Assembly: GCF_001746365.1 (NCBI RefSeq)
Contig: NZ_MJAJ01000061.1
Span: 1-36,987 of the forward strand
From: Streptomyces sp. LUP30
Lineage (GTDB): Bacteria; Actinomycetota; Actinomycetes; Streptomycetales; Streptomycetaceae
DNA: 36,987 nt
Direction: 5' to 3'
Shown one piece after another: positions 15,574 to 25,738 of the stretch. A program made the position numbers and the translations under genes. The stretch's first letter is position 1; every line of letters begins with the position of its first letter. The notes below the pieces were generated by a model. That model saw nothing but the letters and a program-made list of their open reading frames with translations. It did no database searches and was not told where the DNA came from.

Positions 15574-16956
15574 TCAGGCGGGCCTGATGTTGTGATTGAA
15601 GCGGAACACGTTCTCGGGGTCGTAGCCGCGCTTCACGTCGGCGAGCCGGCGGGCGTTCGCCTCGCCGACGCCCGCCACGACCCGGTCGGCGCCCTCGTCG
15701 CCGATGAAGTTGAGGTAGACCGCCCCGGTGCTCCACGGCTGTGCGTCGGCCCGGACGTCCCGGACCCACTGGACGCATCGCTCGTCGTCCGCCGGGTCCG
15801 CCCACAGCCCGAAGGGGTGCACGGCCCAGGGCGCGTCGCGGTACGGCACGGGGTACTCGTGCGGGCCGGCGCCGATGGCGCCGCCCTGCGGGAACAGCGT
15901 GTGCATGGTGCCGGTCGGTACGGGCATGGCCCGGCCGCGGGCGCAGTACACGTCGACGAAGTCGTCCGGGGCGCCGGTCAGGTACTCCGCCGACCAGTAG
16001 TTCCGCATCCCGGGCGGATCGTCGAGCATGCACTGGACGTCGGCGTACGGCATCGCCCCGACGACCTCGGCCTCGTGCGGCAGCGCCAGCAGGGGCTGCG
16101 CGAGCTTGCGCAGGTCCTCCTCCGGGCCGGCGTACGTCAGCAGCACCCCGCACAGCAGTGAGCCGACCAGGTGCGGCGGGACGAACTCCGCGGGCGGACC
16201 GGTGAAGTAGATGACGGCGCCGCCCGCCTCGTCCGGCCCGGCCGTGATCACGTCCCGGTAGGTGCGGGTGACCTCGGGGCCGAACTCCGGCAGGTGGAGC
16301 AGCAGTGCGATGGAGAACTCGGGCATCTCGTGCAGCTCGAGGGTGAGCGCGGTGGCGATGCCGAAGTTGCCGCCGCCGCCGTGCAGCGCCCAGAACAGGT
16401 CCGGGTGCTCGTCGGCGGTCGCGCGCACCTGCCGGCCCTCCGCGGTGACCAGCTCGACGCCGAGCAGGTTGTCCACGGCCAGGCCGAACCGGCGGTCCAG
16501 CCAGCCGGTGCCGCCGCCGAGGACGAAGCCGCCGACGCCGGTGGTGGAGGCCCGGCCGCCGGTCGTGGCCAGCCCGTGGGGCTGACAGGCGCGGTCCAGG
16601 TCGCTCATGGTGGCCCCGCCGGCGATCCGTGCCGTCCCGGCGCCGGGGTCGACGGTGACGCCGCGCATGTGACGCAGGTCCACCACCAGGGCACCGTCGC
16701 CGAGGGCCATGCCCGCGACGCTGTGTCCGCCCCCTCGGACCGCGACGGGCAGGTCCAGGTCACGGGCGAAGCGCAGCGACCGAACGACGTCGGACTCGTC
16801 GACGCACTGGGCGATCACGGCCGGACGGCGGTCGATCATCGCGTTGAAGACGGCCCGGGCCTCGTCGTAACCCGGATCCTCCGGGGCGAACACGTCGCCG
16901 ACCAGTTCCTCGCGCAGCGCGGACAGCGCCGCGCCCGCCTTCGATGGGGAGGCCAT
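15574..16956 (-). CDS. FAD-binding oxidoreductase (berberine-bridge/6-hydroxynicotine-oxidase type)
   Basis: 460 residues. The PCMH-type FAD domain includes PAVIAQCVDESDVVRSLRFA, then VAVRGGGHSVAGMALGDGAL, whose His is the usual site of 8-alpha-histidyl FAD attachment, and GVGGFVLGGGTGWLDRRFGL. The C-terminal BBE motif is present (KRGYDPENVFRFNHNI). Bicovalent members carry a second attachment Cys just before the TVGVGG-type motif; here the stretch is RASTTGVGG, with no Cys, so a single covalent link is expected. No Tat or Sec signal is visible, so it is probably cytoplasmic. The substrate (sugar, alkaloid or aromatic) is unknown. The ATG at 16956 is preceded by GAAGGGGG. The PucR-type regulator 50 bp downstream may respond to its substrate or product. 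Confidence 0.88.
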   Translation of the reverse strand: MASPSKAGAALSALREELVGDVFAPEDPGYDEARAVFNAMIDRRPAVIAQCVDESDVVRSLRFARDLDLPVAVRGGGHSVAGMALGDGALVVDLRHMRGVTVDPGAGTARIAGGATMSDLDRACQPHGLATTGGRASTTGVGGFVLGGGTGWLDRRFGLAVDNLLGVELVTAEGRQVRATADEHPDLFWALHGGGGNFGIATALTLELHEMPEFSIALLLHLPEFGPEVTRTYRDVITAGPDEAGGAVIYFTGPPAEFVPPHLVGSLLCGVLLTYAGPEEDLRKLAQPLLALPHEAEVVGAMPYADVQCMLDDPPGMRNYWSAEYLTGAPDDFVDVYCARGRAMPVPTGTMHTLFPQGGAIGAGPHEYPVPYRDAPWAVHPFGLWADPADDERCVQWVRDVRADAQPWSTGAVYLNFIGDEGADRVVAGVGEANARRLADVKRGYDPENVFRFNHNIRPA

Positions 16957-17074
16957 GTGGCGCCCCCTTCCGTGCAGGGGCAGATGGCTCCAGCGTAGGT
17001 GGGCGCGGCCGCCCGGTCCTGTTCGGCGGCCGCACGTCACCGGTCCGTAAGACCTGGGCCCGGGAAATCAGCCC

Positions 17075-17092
17075 CCGGAGTTCGGGCTCCGG
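17075..17092 (-). terminator. Candidate terminator hairpin of the GH15 gene
   Basis: CCGGAG and CTCCGG form a 6-bp stem around a six-base loop, 18 bases beyond the GH15 stop on the minus strand. A GCCCCCGGAG direct repeat (17071-17080 and 17099-17108) surrounds it. Confidence 0.4.
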
Positions 17093-17109
17093 AGCTCGGC
17101 CCCCGGAGC

Positions 17110-18912
17110 TCAGCCGCCGTACGCGCCCGACGCCGTCAGCCGCAGCGCCGTGTCGATCAGCGGGACGTGGCTGAAGGCCTGCGGGAAGTTGCCGACCTGG
17201 CGCTGAAGGCGCGGGTCCCACTCCTCGGCGAGCAGACCGAGGTCGTTGCGCAGGGAGAGCAGCTTCTCGAAGAGCTTGCGCGCCTCGTCGACCCGGCCGA
17301 TCATCGCGAGGTCGTCCGCCATCCAGAACGAGCAGGCCAGGAACGCGCCCTCGTCGCCCGGGAGGCCGTCCACGCCCTCGTCGCCGCCGGAGGTCGGGTA
17401 GCGCAGGATGAAGCCGTCCGGGGTGGACAGCTCGCGCTGGATCGCCTCGATGGTGCCGATCACCCGCTTGTCGTCCGGGGGCAGGAAGCCCATCTGCGGG
17501 ATGAGCAGCAAGGACGCGTCCAGCTCCTTGGAGCCGTAGGACTGGGTGAAGGTGTTGCGCTCCTTGTCGTAACCCTTTTCGCACACGTCGCGGTGGATGT
17601 CGTCGCGCAGCTCGCGCCACTTGTCCAGCGGGCCGTCCGCGTCGCCGGACTCGATCAGCTTGATGGTGCGGTCGACCGCGACCCACGCCATGACCTTGGA
17701 GTGCACGAAGTGGCGGCGCGGGCCGCGCACCTCCCAGATGCCCTCGTCGGGCTCGTCCCAGTGCTGCTCCAGGTAGCGGATCAGCTTGAGCTGGAGCAGG
17801 GACGCGTAGTCGTTGCGGGCCAGGCCGGTCATATGGCCCAGGTGCAGGGCCTCGGTGACCTCGCCGTAGACGTCGAGCTGGAGCTGGTGCGCGGCGCCGT
17901 TGCCGACCCGGACCGGGCCGGAGTTCTCGTAACCGGGCAGCCAGTCCAGCTCGGCCTCGCCGAGCTCGCGCTCGCCGGCGATGCCGTACATGATCTGCAG
18001 GTTCTCGGGGTCGCCGGCGACCGCGCGCAGCAGCCACTCGCGCCAGGCGCGGGCCTCCTCGCGGTAGCCGGTGCGCAGCAGCGAGGACAGGGTGATCGCC
18101 GCGTCGCGCAGCCAGGTGTAGCGGTAGTCCCAGTTGCGGACGCCGCCGATGTCCTCCGGCAGGGACGTGGTGGGCGCGGCGACGATGCCGCCGGTCGGGC
18201 CGTATGTCAGCGCCTTGAGCGTGATCAGGGAGCGGATCACCGCCTCACGGTAGGGGCCGTGGTACGTGCAGTGCTCGACCCACTCGCGCCAGAACTCCTC
18301 GGTCGCCTCCAGGGACTGCTCCGGCTCCGGCAGCGGGGGCGGCTCCTTGTGCGAGGGCTCCCACGAGATCGTGAACGCGATGCGGTCGCCGGGCGCGACC
18401 GTGAAGTCGGCGTACGTGGTCAGAGACTTGCCGTAGGTCTCGCAGTCGGTGTCGAACCACACCGAGTCCGGGCCGGCCACGGCCACCGTGCGGCCCTCGT
18501 GCTTGTGCACCCACGGCACCACCCGGCCGTAGGAGAACCGCATCCGCAGCGTCGAGCGCATCGGCACGCGGCCCGAGACGCCCTCGACGATCCGGATCAG
18601 CTGGGGTGCGCCGTCACGGGGAGGCATGAAATCGGTCACCCGGACCGTGCCGCGCGGGGTGTCCCACTCGGACTCCAGGATCAGCGAGTCGCCGCGGTAG
18701 GTGCGCCGGGCCGCGCGCGGCGGCGGCGCGTCGGAGGCGTGCGCCGGACCGAGGCGCCAGAACCCGTGTTCCTCGGTGCCGAGCAGACCGGCGAAGATCG
18801 CGTGCGAGTCGAAGCGGGGCAGGCACAGCCAGTCCACTGTCCCGTCACGGCAGACCAAGGCGGCGGTCTGCATGTCTCCGATGAGTGCGTAGTCTTCGAT
18901 GCGCCCGGCCAC
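17110..18912 (-). CDS. Glycoside hydrolase family 15 protein (trehalase/glucoamylase-like)
   Basis: 600 residues. An N-terminal beta-sandwich domain (IEDYALIGDMQTAALVCRDG, TVDWLCLPRFDSHAIFAGLL) precedes an (alpha/alpha)6 barrel. Barrel motifs include VRNWDYRYTWLRDAAITLSS, then DEGIWEVRGPRRHFVHSKVM (its Glu is the likely general acid), and GLLAEEWDPRLQRQVGNFPQ (its Glu is the likely general base). The family holds glucoamylases, glucodextranases and, in actinobacteria, trehalases; the mycobacterial member is a trehalase, so trehalose is a plausible substrate, but this is inference. No signal peptide is present, so it is intracellular. The GTG at 18912 follows GGAG by six bases and gives MAGRIEDYALIG; a GTG eight codons earlier is possible. 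It is divergent from pyrG across 469 bp. Confidence 0.9.
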   Translation of the reverse strand: MAGRIEDYALIGDMQTAALVCRDGTVDWLCLPRFDSHAIFAGLLGTEEHGFWRLGPAHASDAPPPRAARRTYRGDSLILESEWDTPRGTVRVTDFMPPRDGAPQLIRIVEGVSGRVPMRSTLRMRFSYGRVVPWVHKHEGRTVAVAGPDSVWFDTDCETYGKSLTTYADFTVAPGDRIAFTISWEPSHKEPPPLPEPEQSLEATEEFWREWVEHCTYHGPYREAVIRSLITLKALTYGPTGGIVAAPTTSLPEDIGGVRNWDYRYTWLRDAAITLSSLLRTGYREEARAWREWLLRAVAGDPENLQIMYGIAGERELGEAELDWLPGYENSGPVRVGNGAAHQLQLDVYGEVTEALHLGHMTGLARNDYASLLQLKLIRYLEQHWDEPDEGIWEVRGPRRHFVHSKVMAWVAVDRTIKLIESGDADGPLDKWRELRDDIHRDVCEKGYDKERNTFTQSYGSKELDASLLLIPQMGFLPPDDKRVIGTIEAIQRELSTPDGFILRYPTSGGDEGVDGLPGDEGAFLACSFWMADDLAMIGRVDEARKLFEKLLSLRNDLGLLAEEWDPRLQRQVGNFPQAFSHVPLIDTALRLTASGAYGG

Positions 18913-19381
18913 GTGCAACTCCAGTCGAACGGCCACGTCACCCCCATGGGACACGGGGGCTGTCGCTAGTGCGGTCAAGGGGTCGTTTGTAATGCGTCGT
19001 TGAGCGCTGAAGCAAAGCAGCCGCTCGGCCCTGAGGGCAAAACGCCGATTATTGCTCAACGAACTGACGAGCTCTCGTTGTTCCGGTGGGGGACGGGCGG
19101 GGGTGTGCCGTCTTGCCGACCGGGCTCGGCAGTGAGTGTCCGAGCAGGATACGACGCACGTAGATGATCTGCGTGCCGCTCCCGGCAACGCGGGTGGGCC
19201 GAACGGGTGAGCAACGGGTGAGAAACCGGTGCTGGAACGGCCTTCCGTGTCGGGCCGTACGCGGAGCGTGGCCGGGAGCCATCTCTCCGAGGCGCTGATA
19301 CCCTGGTAGCCCGTGGACCGGTGGTCTCGAAGCCCCCGAACCGCACACCCCAATCGCGACCACGGGAGCCCCCTCTTGGCC
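18913..19381. other. 469-bp divergent intergenic region between the GH15 gene and pyrG
   Basis: It must hold promoters for both flanking genes. The GH15-proximal half is unusually AT-rich for this genome and carries the inverted-repeat cluster listed separately. The pyrG-proximal half has no hexamer pair that I would call a promoter with confidence. No gene was found. Confidence 0.6.
18997..19080. repeat. Inverted-repeat cluster, possible operator
   Basis: TCGTTGAGC (18997-19005) and GCTCAACGA (19054-19062) are a perfect 9-bp inverted repeat 48 bases apart. A third TCGTTG lies at 19075-19080, and ACGAG-CT-CTCGT sits at 19067-19078. The arrangement, 85-170 bases upstream of the GH15 start, suggests operators for a dimeric regulator or a looped pair of sites. 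No known consensus was recognised. Confidence 0.5.
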
Positions 19382-21046
<1,665 letters not shown>

Positions 21047-21065
21047 CACACCAGTTGTACGGTGG

Positions 21066-21099
21066 CCGGGGTGCAAACCTTCAAGGGTTTGCACCCCGG
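21066..21099 (+). terminator. Strong intrinsic terminator of pyrG
   Basis: CCGGGGTGCAAACC pairs perfectly over 14 bp with GGTTTGCACCCCGG across a six-base TTCAAG loop, followed by a T-rich tail (TTTCGTTT). It lies 20 bases after the pyrG stop and only 40 bases before the NUDIX start. Confidence 0.92.
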
Positions 21100-21138
21100 T
21101 TTCGTTTGCGCAGGTGGCACGGTGGAAGGACGCAAGGC

Positions 21139-21765
21139 ATGACGATCAAGGACACTCCTCAGGCGTGGGAGATCCGGGCCACCCAGACCCCCTTCGTGGG
21201 CAACAAGACCTCGGTGCGCACCGACGAGGTGGTCATGCCCGACGGCTCGGTGGTCCGCCGGGACTACCAGGTCCATCCGGGTTCCGTGGCGGTCCTCGCC
21301 CTCGACGACGAGGACCGGGTGCTGCTGATCAAGCAGTACCGCCACCCGGTGCGGCACAAGCTGTGGGAGATCCCGGCCGGTCTGCTCGACGTGCCCGGCG
21401 AGAACCCGCTCCACGCGGCCCGGCGCGAGCTCTACGAGGAGGCGCACGTCAAGGCCGAGGACTGGCGCGTTCTCACCGACGTGTACACGACCCCCGGCGG
21501 CTGTGACGAGTCCGTGCGGATCTTCCTGGCCCGGGGGCTGTCGGAGGCGGACGGGCAGCGCTTCGCGGTCGAGGAGGAGGAGGCCGACATGGAGCACGCG
21601 CGGGTGCCGGTCGCCGACCTGGTCCGGGCCGTCCTCGCGGGCGACGTGCACAACAACTGCCTGGTGGTCGGCGTGCTGTCGCTGGCGGCCGCCCGCGCCG
21701 GCGAGGGCGTCGACGCGCTGCGCCCGGCGGAGGCGCCCTGGCCGGCCCGTCCGTTCGAGGCCTGA
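21139..21765 (+). CDS. NUDIX hydrolase, ADP-ribose pyrophosphatase type
   Basis: 208 residues. It should hydrolyse ADP-ribose or a related nucleoside diphosphate sugar to AMP plus a phosphosugar in the cytoplasm. The strand VLALDDEDRVLLIKQYRHPV and LWEIPAGLLDVPGENPLHAA lead into the NUDIX box, which ends RRELYEEAHV. The box has one extra residue between the first Gly and the first Glu, and Ala-His where EExGU normally has Gly; ADP-ribose pyrophosphatases of actinobacteria share these features as I recall them. The catalytic RELxEE is intact. The ATG follows GGAAGGA by about nine bases. The gene sits 40 bases after the pyrG terminator, so it either depends on readthrough or has a promoter inside that short gap. 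Confidence 0.88.
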   Translation: MTIKDTPQAWEIRATQTPFVGNKTSVRTDEVVMPDGSVVRRDYQVHPGSVAVLALDDEDRVLLIKQYRHPVRHKLWEIPAGLLDVPGENPLHAARRELYEEAHVKAEDWRVLTDVYTTPGGCDESVRIFLARGLSEADGQRFAVEEEEADMEHARVPVADLVRAVLAGDVHNNCLVVGVLSLAAARAGEGVDALRPAEAPWPARPFEA

Positions 21766-21993
21766 ACCCGCCCGTCACCCGCCGCCCGTCACGCCCGTCG
21801 TCCGGCACCCGTCACGGGCCCGCACGCGCCCGTGCCGCCTTCCCGCTCGCAGGCCTGAATTCACCCCTCCCGCGCCACCCGCACGGGCCTGGATCCACCC
21901 GTCGCCCGCTGCGGGTCCCCGGTCACCCGCGCGCGAGTCCGGCGCCGTCCGCGTCGGCCCGCCCGCGACCCCTCCGGCCGCTCGCGGTGTGAC

Positions 21994-22010
21994 GATCGGC
22001 TGATCCGATC
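21994..22010. repeat. Short inverted repeat, possible terminator or operator
   Basis: GATCGG and CCGATC form a 6-bp inverted repeat around CTGAT, 230 bases after the NUDIX stop and 125 bases before the next start. Confidence 0.35.
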
Positions 22011-22054
22011 GGGGGAGTCCGGCCGCGCCCCGCCGTGCTCCTCCCGGAACGTCG

Positions 22055-22075
22055 CAGAGCGTGAACTAGGCTCTG
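22055..22075 (+). promoter_or_regulatory. TAGGCT -10-like element within an inverted repeat
   Basis: TAGGCT (22067-22072) matches TAGNNT and lies between the arms CAGAGC (22055-22060) and GCTCTG (22070-22075), 60 bases before the NB-ARC/TPR start. No good -35 is seen. The overlap of palindrome and -10 would allow repression. Confidence 0.4.
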
Positions 22076-22134
22076 GAATCACCCGATCCGGAGTCCCGGC
22101 GGGTTGCGTGCGCGGTGGGACGGGAGTGTGGCCC

Positions 22135-24201
22135 GTGACGGATCAGGCAGTGGACACAGGCGGCGCGCAGCTGTCCGGACACGCTGCGACAGAGGGCCAT
22201 TTCCTGGGCCGCACCCGGGAGTTGAAGGAACTGCGCGCCGACATCGAGCGCGCGGGGCTGGACACCATCTCCGGCCGGAAGGCCCCTCGCGCGCGCGTGC
22301 TCCTGATCGCCGGCCGGCCCGGCTCCGGCCGGACCGCGCTCGCCGAGGAACTCGTCCGGCAGGTCGCCGACCGCTATCCCGACGGAGTGCTGCGCGCCCG
22401 TCTCGCCGAGCCCGACGGCACGCCCGTGCCGGTCGAGCGCGCGGCCCGGGAGCTGCTCGCCGCGCTCGACGTGCCGTCCCCCGCCGGCGCCGACGAGGAC
22501 GACCTGGCGGCCCTCCTGCGCGCCTCCCTCGCCCGGCGACGGGTGCTGCTCCTGCTCGACGACGCCACCGGCGCCGAACAGGTCGACGCGCTGCTTCCCG
22601 ACGCCCCCCAGTGCCTGCTCGTCGCCGTCTCGTCCGGACCCCTCACCGGCATCGCGGACGTCCGCCCCTGCACCCTGGGCGGCCTGGACACGAAGTCCGC
22701 CCTCGAACTGCTGACCCGGTACACCGGCTCCGTCCGCATCACGGTCGACCCGCTCTCCGCCGAGGGGCTCGTGGAGGCCTGCCAGGGCGAGCCCGCCGCC
22801 CTCACGCTGGCCGGCGGCTGGCTCGCCGCCCGTCCGCAGGCCGCCGTCGCCGACTTCGCCAGGCAACTCCACGCGGAGATCGACGAGGGCTCGCCGCTCA
22901 GCCGGGTGTTCGGACTCGTGCACGCCGCGTTGCCCGCCCCGGCCGCCCGGGTGCTGCGGCTGCTGTGCCTGGCCCCGGCCGGCCTCGCCGACCCGCACAC
23001 CGCCTCCGCGCTGGCCGGCTGCTCGGTGGTCGCCGCCCGCACCACACTGGACGACCTCACCGCCCTCGGGCTGCTGCGGGCCGTGGACTCCCCGCTGCCC
23101 CAGTACGAGATCCCCGGCTGTCTGCACCCTCTGCTGCGCGCCGCCGCCGAGTCGCACGACCGTCCGGCCGAGCTCCAGCTGGCCCGCGCCCGCATGCTGG
23201 AGCGCACGGTACGGCTGCTGCAGTCCTGCCGGGCCATCACCGAGACCGACAGCCCCCAGGCCCGCGAGAAGCTCCAGGGCATGCCCCGTGCCCTGCGCTT
23301 CCCCACCCCGCGCGCGGCCGCCGACTGGCTGAGCGTGCGCCGGCCCGCCCTGCTGGCCTCGGCCCGCCTCGCGGTCGCGGACGGCGAGCTGGACACCCTC
23401 GCCCGCCGGCTGATGTCCCAGCTGGTGCGGGCGATGGTCGCGCACCTGGGCACCCAGGCGGCCGCCCCGGACCTCTACGGCGTCCACCAGCTCGTCCTGG
23501 ACGTGGCCGAGCGCCGCGGGCTGCCCCGGGAGAAGGCCGCGGCCCTGCTGAACCTGGCCGACGTCGACGCCCGGACGGGCCGCACCGCGGAGGCGCTGGT
23601 GCGCTACCGGGCCGCACTGGACGCCGGACGCGAGGCGAACGACCCGTACGCGACCGGCCGCGCGATGGAATCCGTAGGCGGCGCCCACCTGGAGCTCGGG
23701 GACTACGAGCGGGCCGCCGACTGGTTCGGCCGGGCCCTCGCCCAGCGCCTGGCCCGCGACGAGCGCGCGGACGCCGCGCGTGTGTACGGCCGCATCGCCA
23801 CCGCGCACACCTACGCAGGGCGCTACGGCGAGGCCCAGCGGGCCTGGCGGGCCGCCGCCGCGGGGCATCGCAAGAACGGCGATGTGGCCGCGCACGCAAG
23901 GGCGTTGAGCGAGCTGGCCCGGGTCCAGGAGTACGCGGGCCGCCCCGAGGAGTCGTTGCGCACCTGCCAGGAGGCGGTGGAGTGGGCCAGGCGCGCCGAG
24001 GACACCCGGCTGCAGGCCGCGGTGCAGCTGAGACTGGCCGACACCCTGGAGCGCCTGGGCGACCCGGCGGCGGCCCGCCTGCACCGGGGCGCGGCCGAGC
24101 GCATCCTGGAAGAGGAGCCCTCGGACGGCGATACGGGGCCCGAACAGCCGGAACACGCCGCTAACGCCTGCGAAATCCGCAGTACATCCGCTGAAGATTG
24201 A
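22135..24201 (+). CDS. NB-ARC-like ATPase/TPR protein (AfsR-like but with no DNA-binding domain)
   Basis: 688 residues from the chosen GTG, which follows GGAG by eight bases. GHFLGRTRELKELRADIERA (about 21-40) is the usual entry to an NB-ARC module. The P-loop is GRPGSGRTAL (residues 60-69) with Arg66 where Walker A has Lys. Walker B-like RRVLLLLDDATGAEQVDALL and an L-G-L-rich ARC region follow. From about residue 470 there are TPR units (AALLNLADVDARTGRTAEAL, AMESVGGAHLELGDYERAAD, RALSELARVQEYAGRPEESL). This is the ATPase/TPR half of SARP-type regulators such as AfsR, without the OmpR-like N-terminal domain, so a signalling or scaffold role is likely, but its partner is unknown. The Arg in the P-loop may weaken ATP hydrolysis. 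The gene stands alone between pyrG/NUDIX and ald. Confidence 0.85.
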   Translation: MTDQAVDTGGAQLSGHAATEGHFLGRTRELKELRADIERAGLDTISGRKAPRARVLLIAGRPGSGRTALAEELVRQVADRYPDGVLRARLAEPDGTPVPVERAARELLAALDVPSPAGADEDDLAALLRASLARRRVLLLLDDATGAEQVDALLPDAPQCLLVAVSSGPLTGIADVRPCTLGGLDTKSALELLTRYTGSVRITVDPLSAEGLVEACQGEPAALTLAGGWLAARPQAAVADFARQLHAEIDEGSPLSRVFGLVHAALPAPAARVLRLLCLAPAGLADPHTASALAGCSVVAARTTLDDLTALGLLRAVDSPLPQYEIPGCLHPLLRAAAESHDRPAELQLARARMLERTVRLLQSCRAITETDSPQAREKLQGMPRALRFPTPRAAADWLSVRRPALLASARLAVADGELDTLARRLMSQLVRAMVAHLGTQAAAPDLYGVHQLVLDVAERRGLPREKAAALLNLADVDARTGRTAEALVRYRAALDAGREANDPYATGRAMESVGGAHLELGDYERAADWFGRALAQRLARDERADAARVYGRIATAHTYAGRYGEAQRAWRAAAAGHRKNGDVAAHARALSELARVQEYAGRPEESLRTCQEAVEWARRAEDTRLQAAVQLRLADTLERLGDPAAARLHRGAAERILEEEPSDGDTGPEQPEHAANACEIRSTSAED

Positions 24202-24214
24202 TGCAATGAAAGGC

Positions 24215-24242
24215 TAGACAGAGGGAACGCCTTCATTAGACT
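24215..24242 (+). promoter_or_regulatory. Candidate ald promoter
   Basis: TAGACA (24215-24220, five of six with TTGACA) and TAGACT (24237-24242, TAGNNT) are spaced by 16 bp. The predicted start lies about 100 bases before the ald start codon, leaving a leader of about 100 bases. Confidence 0.6.
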
Positions 24243-24346
24243 GGCTCTGCCGCACGTTCTCCTGCGGTGCGTCCCGGTGTGTCCTGTACCTCCGGGAATG
24301 TCTTCGCTGTACCCCCACACCCTCTGAGCCAAGGACCGTGATCGAC

Positions 24347-25462
24347 GTGAAGGTCGGCATCCCCCGCGAGGTCAAGAACAACGAGTTCCGGGTGGCCATC
24401 ACCCCCGCCGGTGTGCACGAGCTCGTGCGCCACGGCCACCAGGTCGTCGTCGAACGAGGCGCCGGTGTCGGCTCGTCCATCACGGACGGGGAGTACGTGG
24501 CCGCCGGCGCGCAGATCCTGGAGACCGCCGACGAGGTGTGGGCCGCGGCTGACCTGCTGCTGAAGGTCAAGGAGCCGATCGCCGAGGAGTACCACCGCCT
24601 CCGCAAGGACCAGACGCTCTTCACGTACCTGCACCTGGCGGCGTCCAAGGAGTGCACCGACGCCCTCGTCGAGTCCGGCACCACCGCGATCGCCTACGAG
24701 ACCGTCGAGCTGCCGAGCCGCGCGCTGCCGCTGCTCGCCCCGATGTCCGAGGTCGCGGGCCGGCTGGCCCCCCAGGTCGGCGCCTACCACCTGATGCGCG
24801 CCAACGGCGGACGCGGTGTGCTGCCGGGCGGCGTCCCGGGCGTGCTGGCCGCCAAGGCCGTCGTCATCGGCGGTGGCGTCTCCGGCTGGAACGCGGCGCA
24901 GATCGCCATCGGCATGGGCTTCCACGTGACCCTGCTCGACAAGGACATCAACAAGCTCAAGGAAGCCGACAAGGTCTTCGGCACGAAGATCCAGACGGTC
25001 GTCTCCAACGCCTTCGAGCTGGAGAAGGCGTGCCTGGAGGCCGACCTCGTCATCGGCGCCGTGCTCATCCCGGGCGCCAAGGCCCCGAAGCTGGTCACCA
25101 ACGAGCTGGTGTCCCGGATGAAGCCCGGAAGTGTCCTTGTCGACATCGCGATCGACCAGGGCGGCTGCTTCGAGGACTCCCGTCCGACCACGCACGCCGA
25201 GCCGACCTTCCCGGTCCACAACTCGGTGTTCTACTGCGTCGCCAACATGCCCGGCGCGGTCCCCAACACCTCCACCTACGCGCTCACCAACGCCACGCTG
25301 CCCTACATCGTCGAACTGGCGGACAAGGGCTGGGTGGAGGCGCTGCGCCGCGATCCGGCGCTGGCCAAGGGTCTCAACACCCATGACGGCAAGGTCGTTT
25401 ACCGCGAGGTCGCCGAGGCGCACGGCCTGGAGCACGTCGAGCTGGACTCGCTGCTCGGCTGA
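24347..25462 (+). CDS. ald: Alanine dehydrogenase
   Basis: 371 residues, the same length as the Mycobacterium tuberculosis enzyme. It interconverts L-alanine with pyruvate and ammonia using NAD. Key segments are MKVGIPREVKNNEFRVAITP, LLLKVKEPIAEEYHRLRKDQ (a catalytic Lys), LFTYLHLAASKE (catalytic His), APMSEVAGRLAPQVGAYHLM, the NAD-binding GGGVSGWNAAQIAIGMGF and VDIAIDQGGCFEDSRPTTHA (catalytic Asp). A GTG three codons earlier (MIDVKVG) is preceded by AAGGA only two bases away, so I chose this GTG, which also gives the family start. In actinobacteria ald is induced by alanine or low oxygen through Lrp/AldR-type regulators. A promoter and a strong terminator flank it, so it is a single-gene unit. 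Confidence 0.96.
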   Translation: MKVGIPREVKNNEFRVAITPAGVHELVRHGHQVVVERGAGVGSSITDGEYVAAGAQILETADEVWAAADLLLKVKEPIAEEYHRLRKDQTLFTYLHLAASKECTDALVESGTTAIAYETVELPSRALPLLAPMSEVAGRLAPQVGAYHLMRANGGRGVLPGGVPGVLAAKAVVIGGGVSGWNAAQIAIGMGFHVTLLDKDINKLKEADKVFGTKIQTVVSNAFELEKACLEADLVIGAVLIPGAKAPKLVTNELVSRMKPGSVLVDIAIDQGGCFEDSRPTTHAEPTFPVHNSVFYCVANMPGAVPNTSTYALTNATLPYIVELADKGWVEALRRDPALAKGLNTHDGKVVYREVAEAHGLEHVELDSLLG

Positions 25463-25549
25463 GCCGACCGGCGTCCGGGGGCACCGGGGAACCAAGTCAC
25501 CTTTTCGTAAAGGCGATACGTCAACAAGGCGCGTCAACCGCGTCCACCT

Positions 25550-25578
25550 GGCCGGACCTTGCCCGACAAGGTCCGGCC
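25550..25578 (+). terminator. Strong hairpin terminator of ald
   Basis: GGCCGGACCTTG and CAAGGTCCGGCC form a perfect 12-bp stem around a five-base CCCGA loop, extendable by a T.G and a C-G pair. It lies 88 bases after the ald stop. Confidence 0.85.
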
Positions 25579-25738
25579 GGATGTGTGTATGGTCACTTTG
25601 CGGCTCTCGGTCAACTCGCCTCGAACGTAACTCTTCGACCGATTCGCACACCCGTGAAACCTGCCGTGCGACGGCCGTACGCCCTTGACAGAGGGATGTT
25701 TCATTGCCGACACATCGGGCCGGGTCCGGCGGATTGTG

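Larger units (their letters stand above)
21766..22134. other. 369-bp intergenic region upstream of the NB-ARC/TPR gene
   Basis: It begins with a degenerate, Pro-codon-like GC stretch of CGTCACG and CACGGGCC repeats that looks noncoding. The last 150 bases carry a hairpin and a promoter-like palindrome listed separately. No gene was found. Confidence 0.55.

Noticed and set aside
14006..15595. 529-residue plus-strand open frame opposite the PucR gene
   Set aside because: It is a His/Gln/Arg-rich shadow of a clearly coding minus-strand gene with a recognised domain layout.
16999..18969. 656-residue plus-strand open frame opposite the GH15 gene
   Set aside because: Arg/Val/Gln-rich shadow with no recognisable domain; the minus-strand reading has full GH15 motifs.
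22066..24156. 696-residue minus-strand and 686-residue plus-strand open frames in the NB-ARC/TPR region
   Set aside because: Only one frame has P-loop and TPR motifs; the others are shadows.
25685..25690. Exact TTGACA before the parA-like gene
   Set aside because: No -10-like hexamer lies 16-19 bases downstream, so I prefer the TTGCTG/TAGAGT pair.
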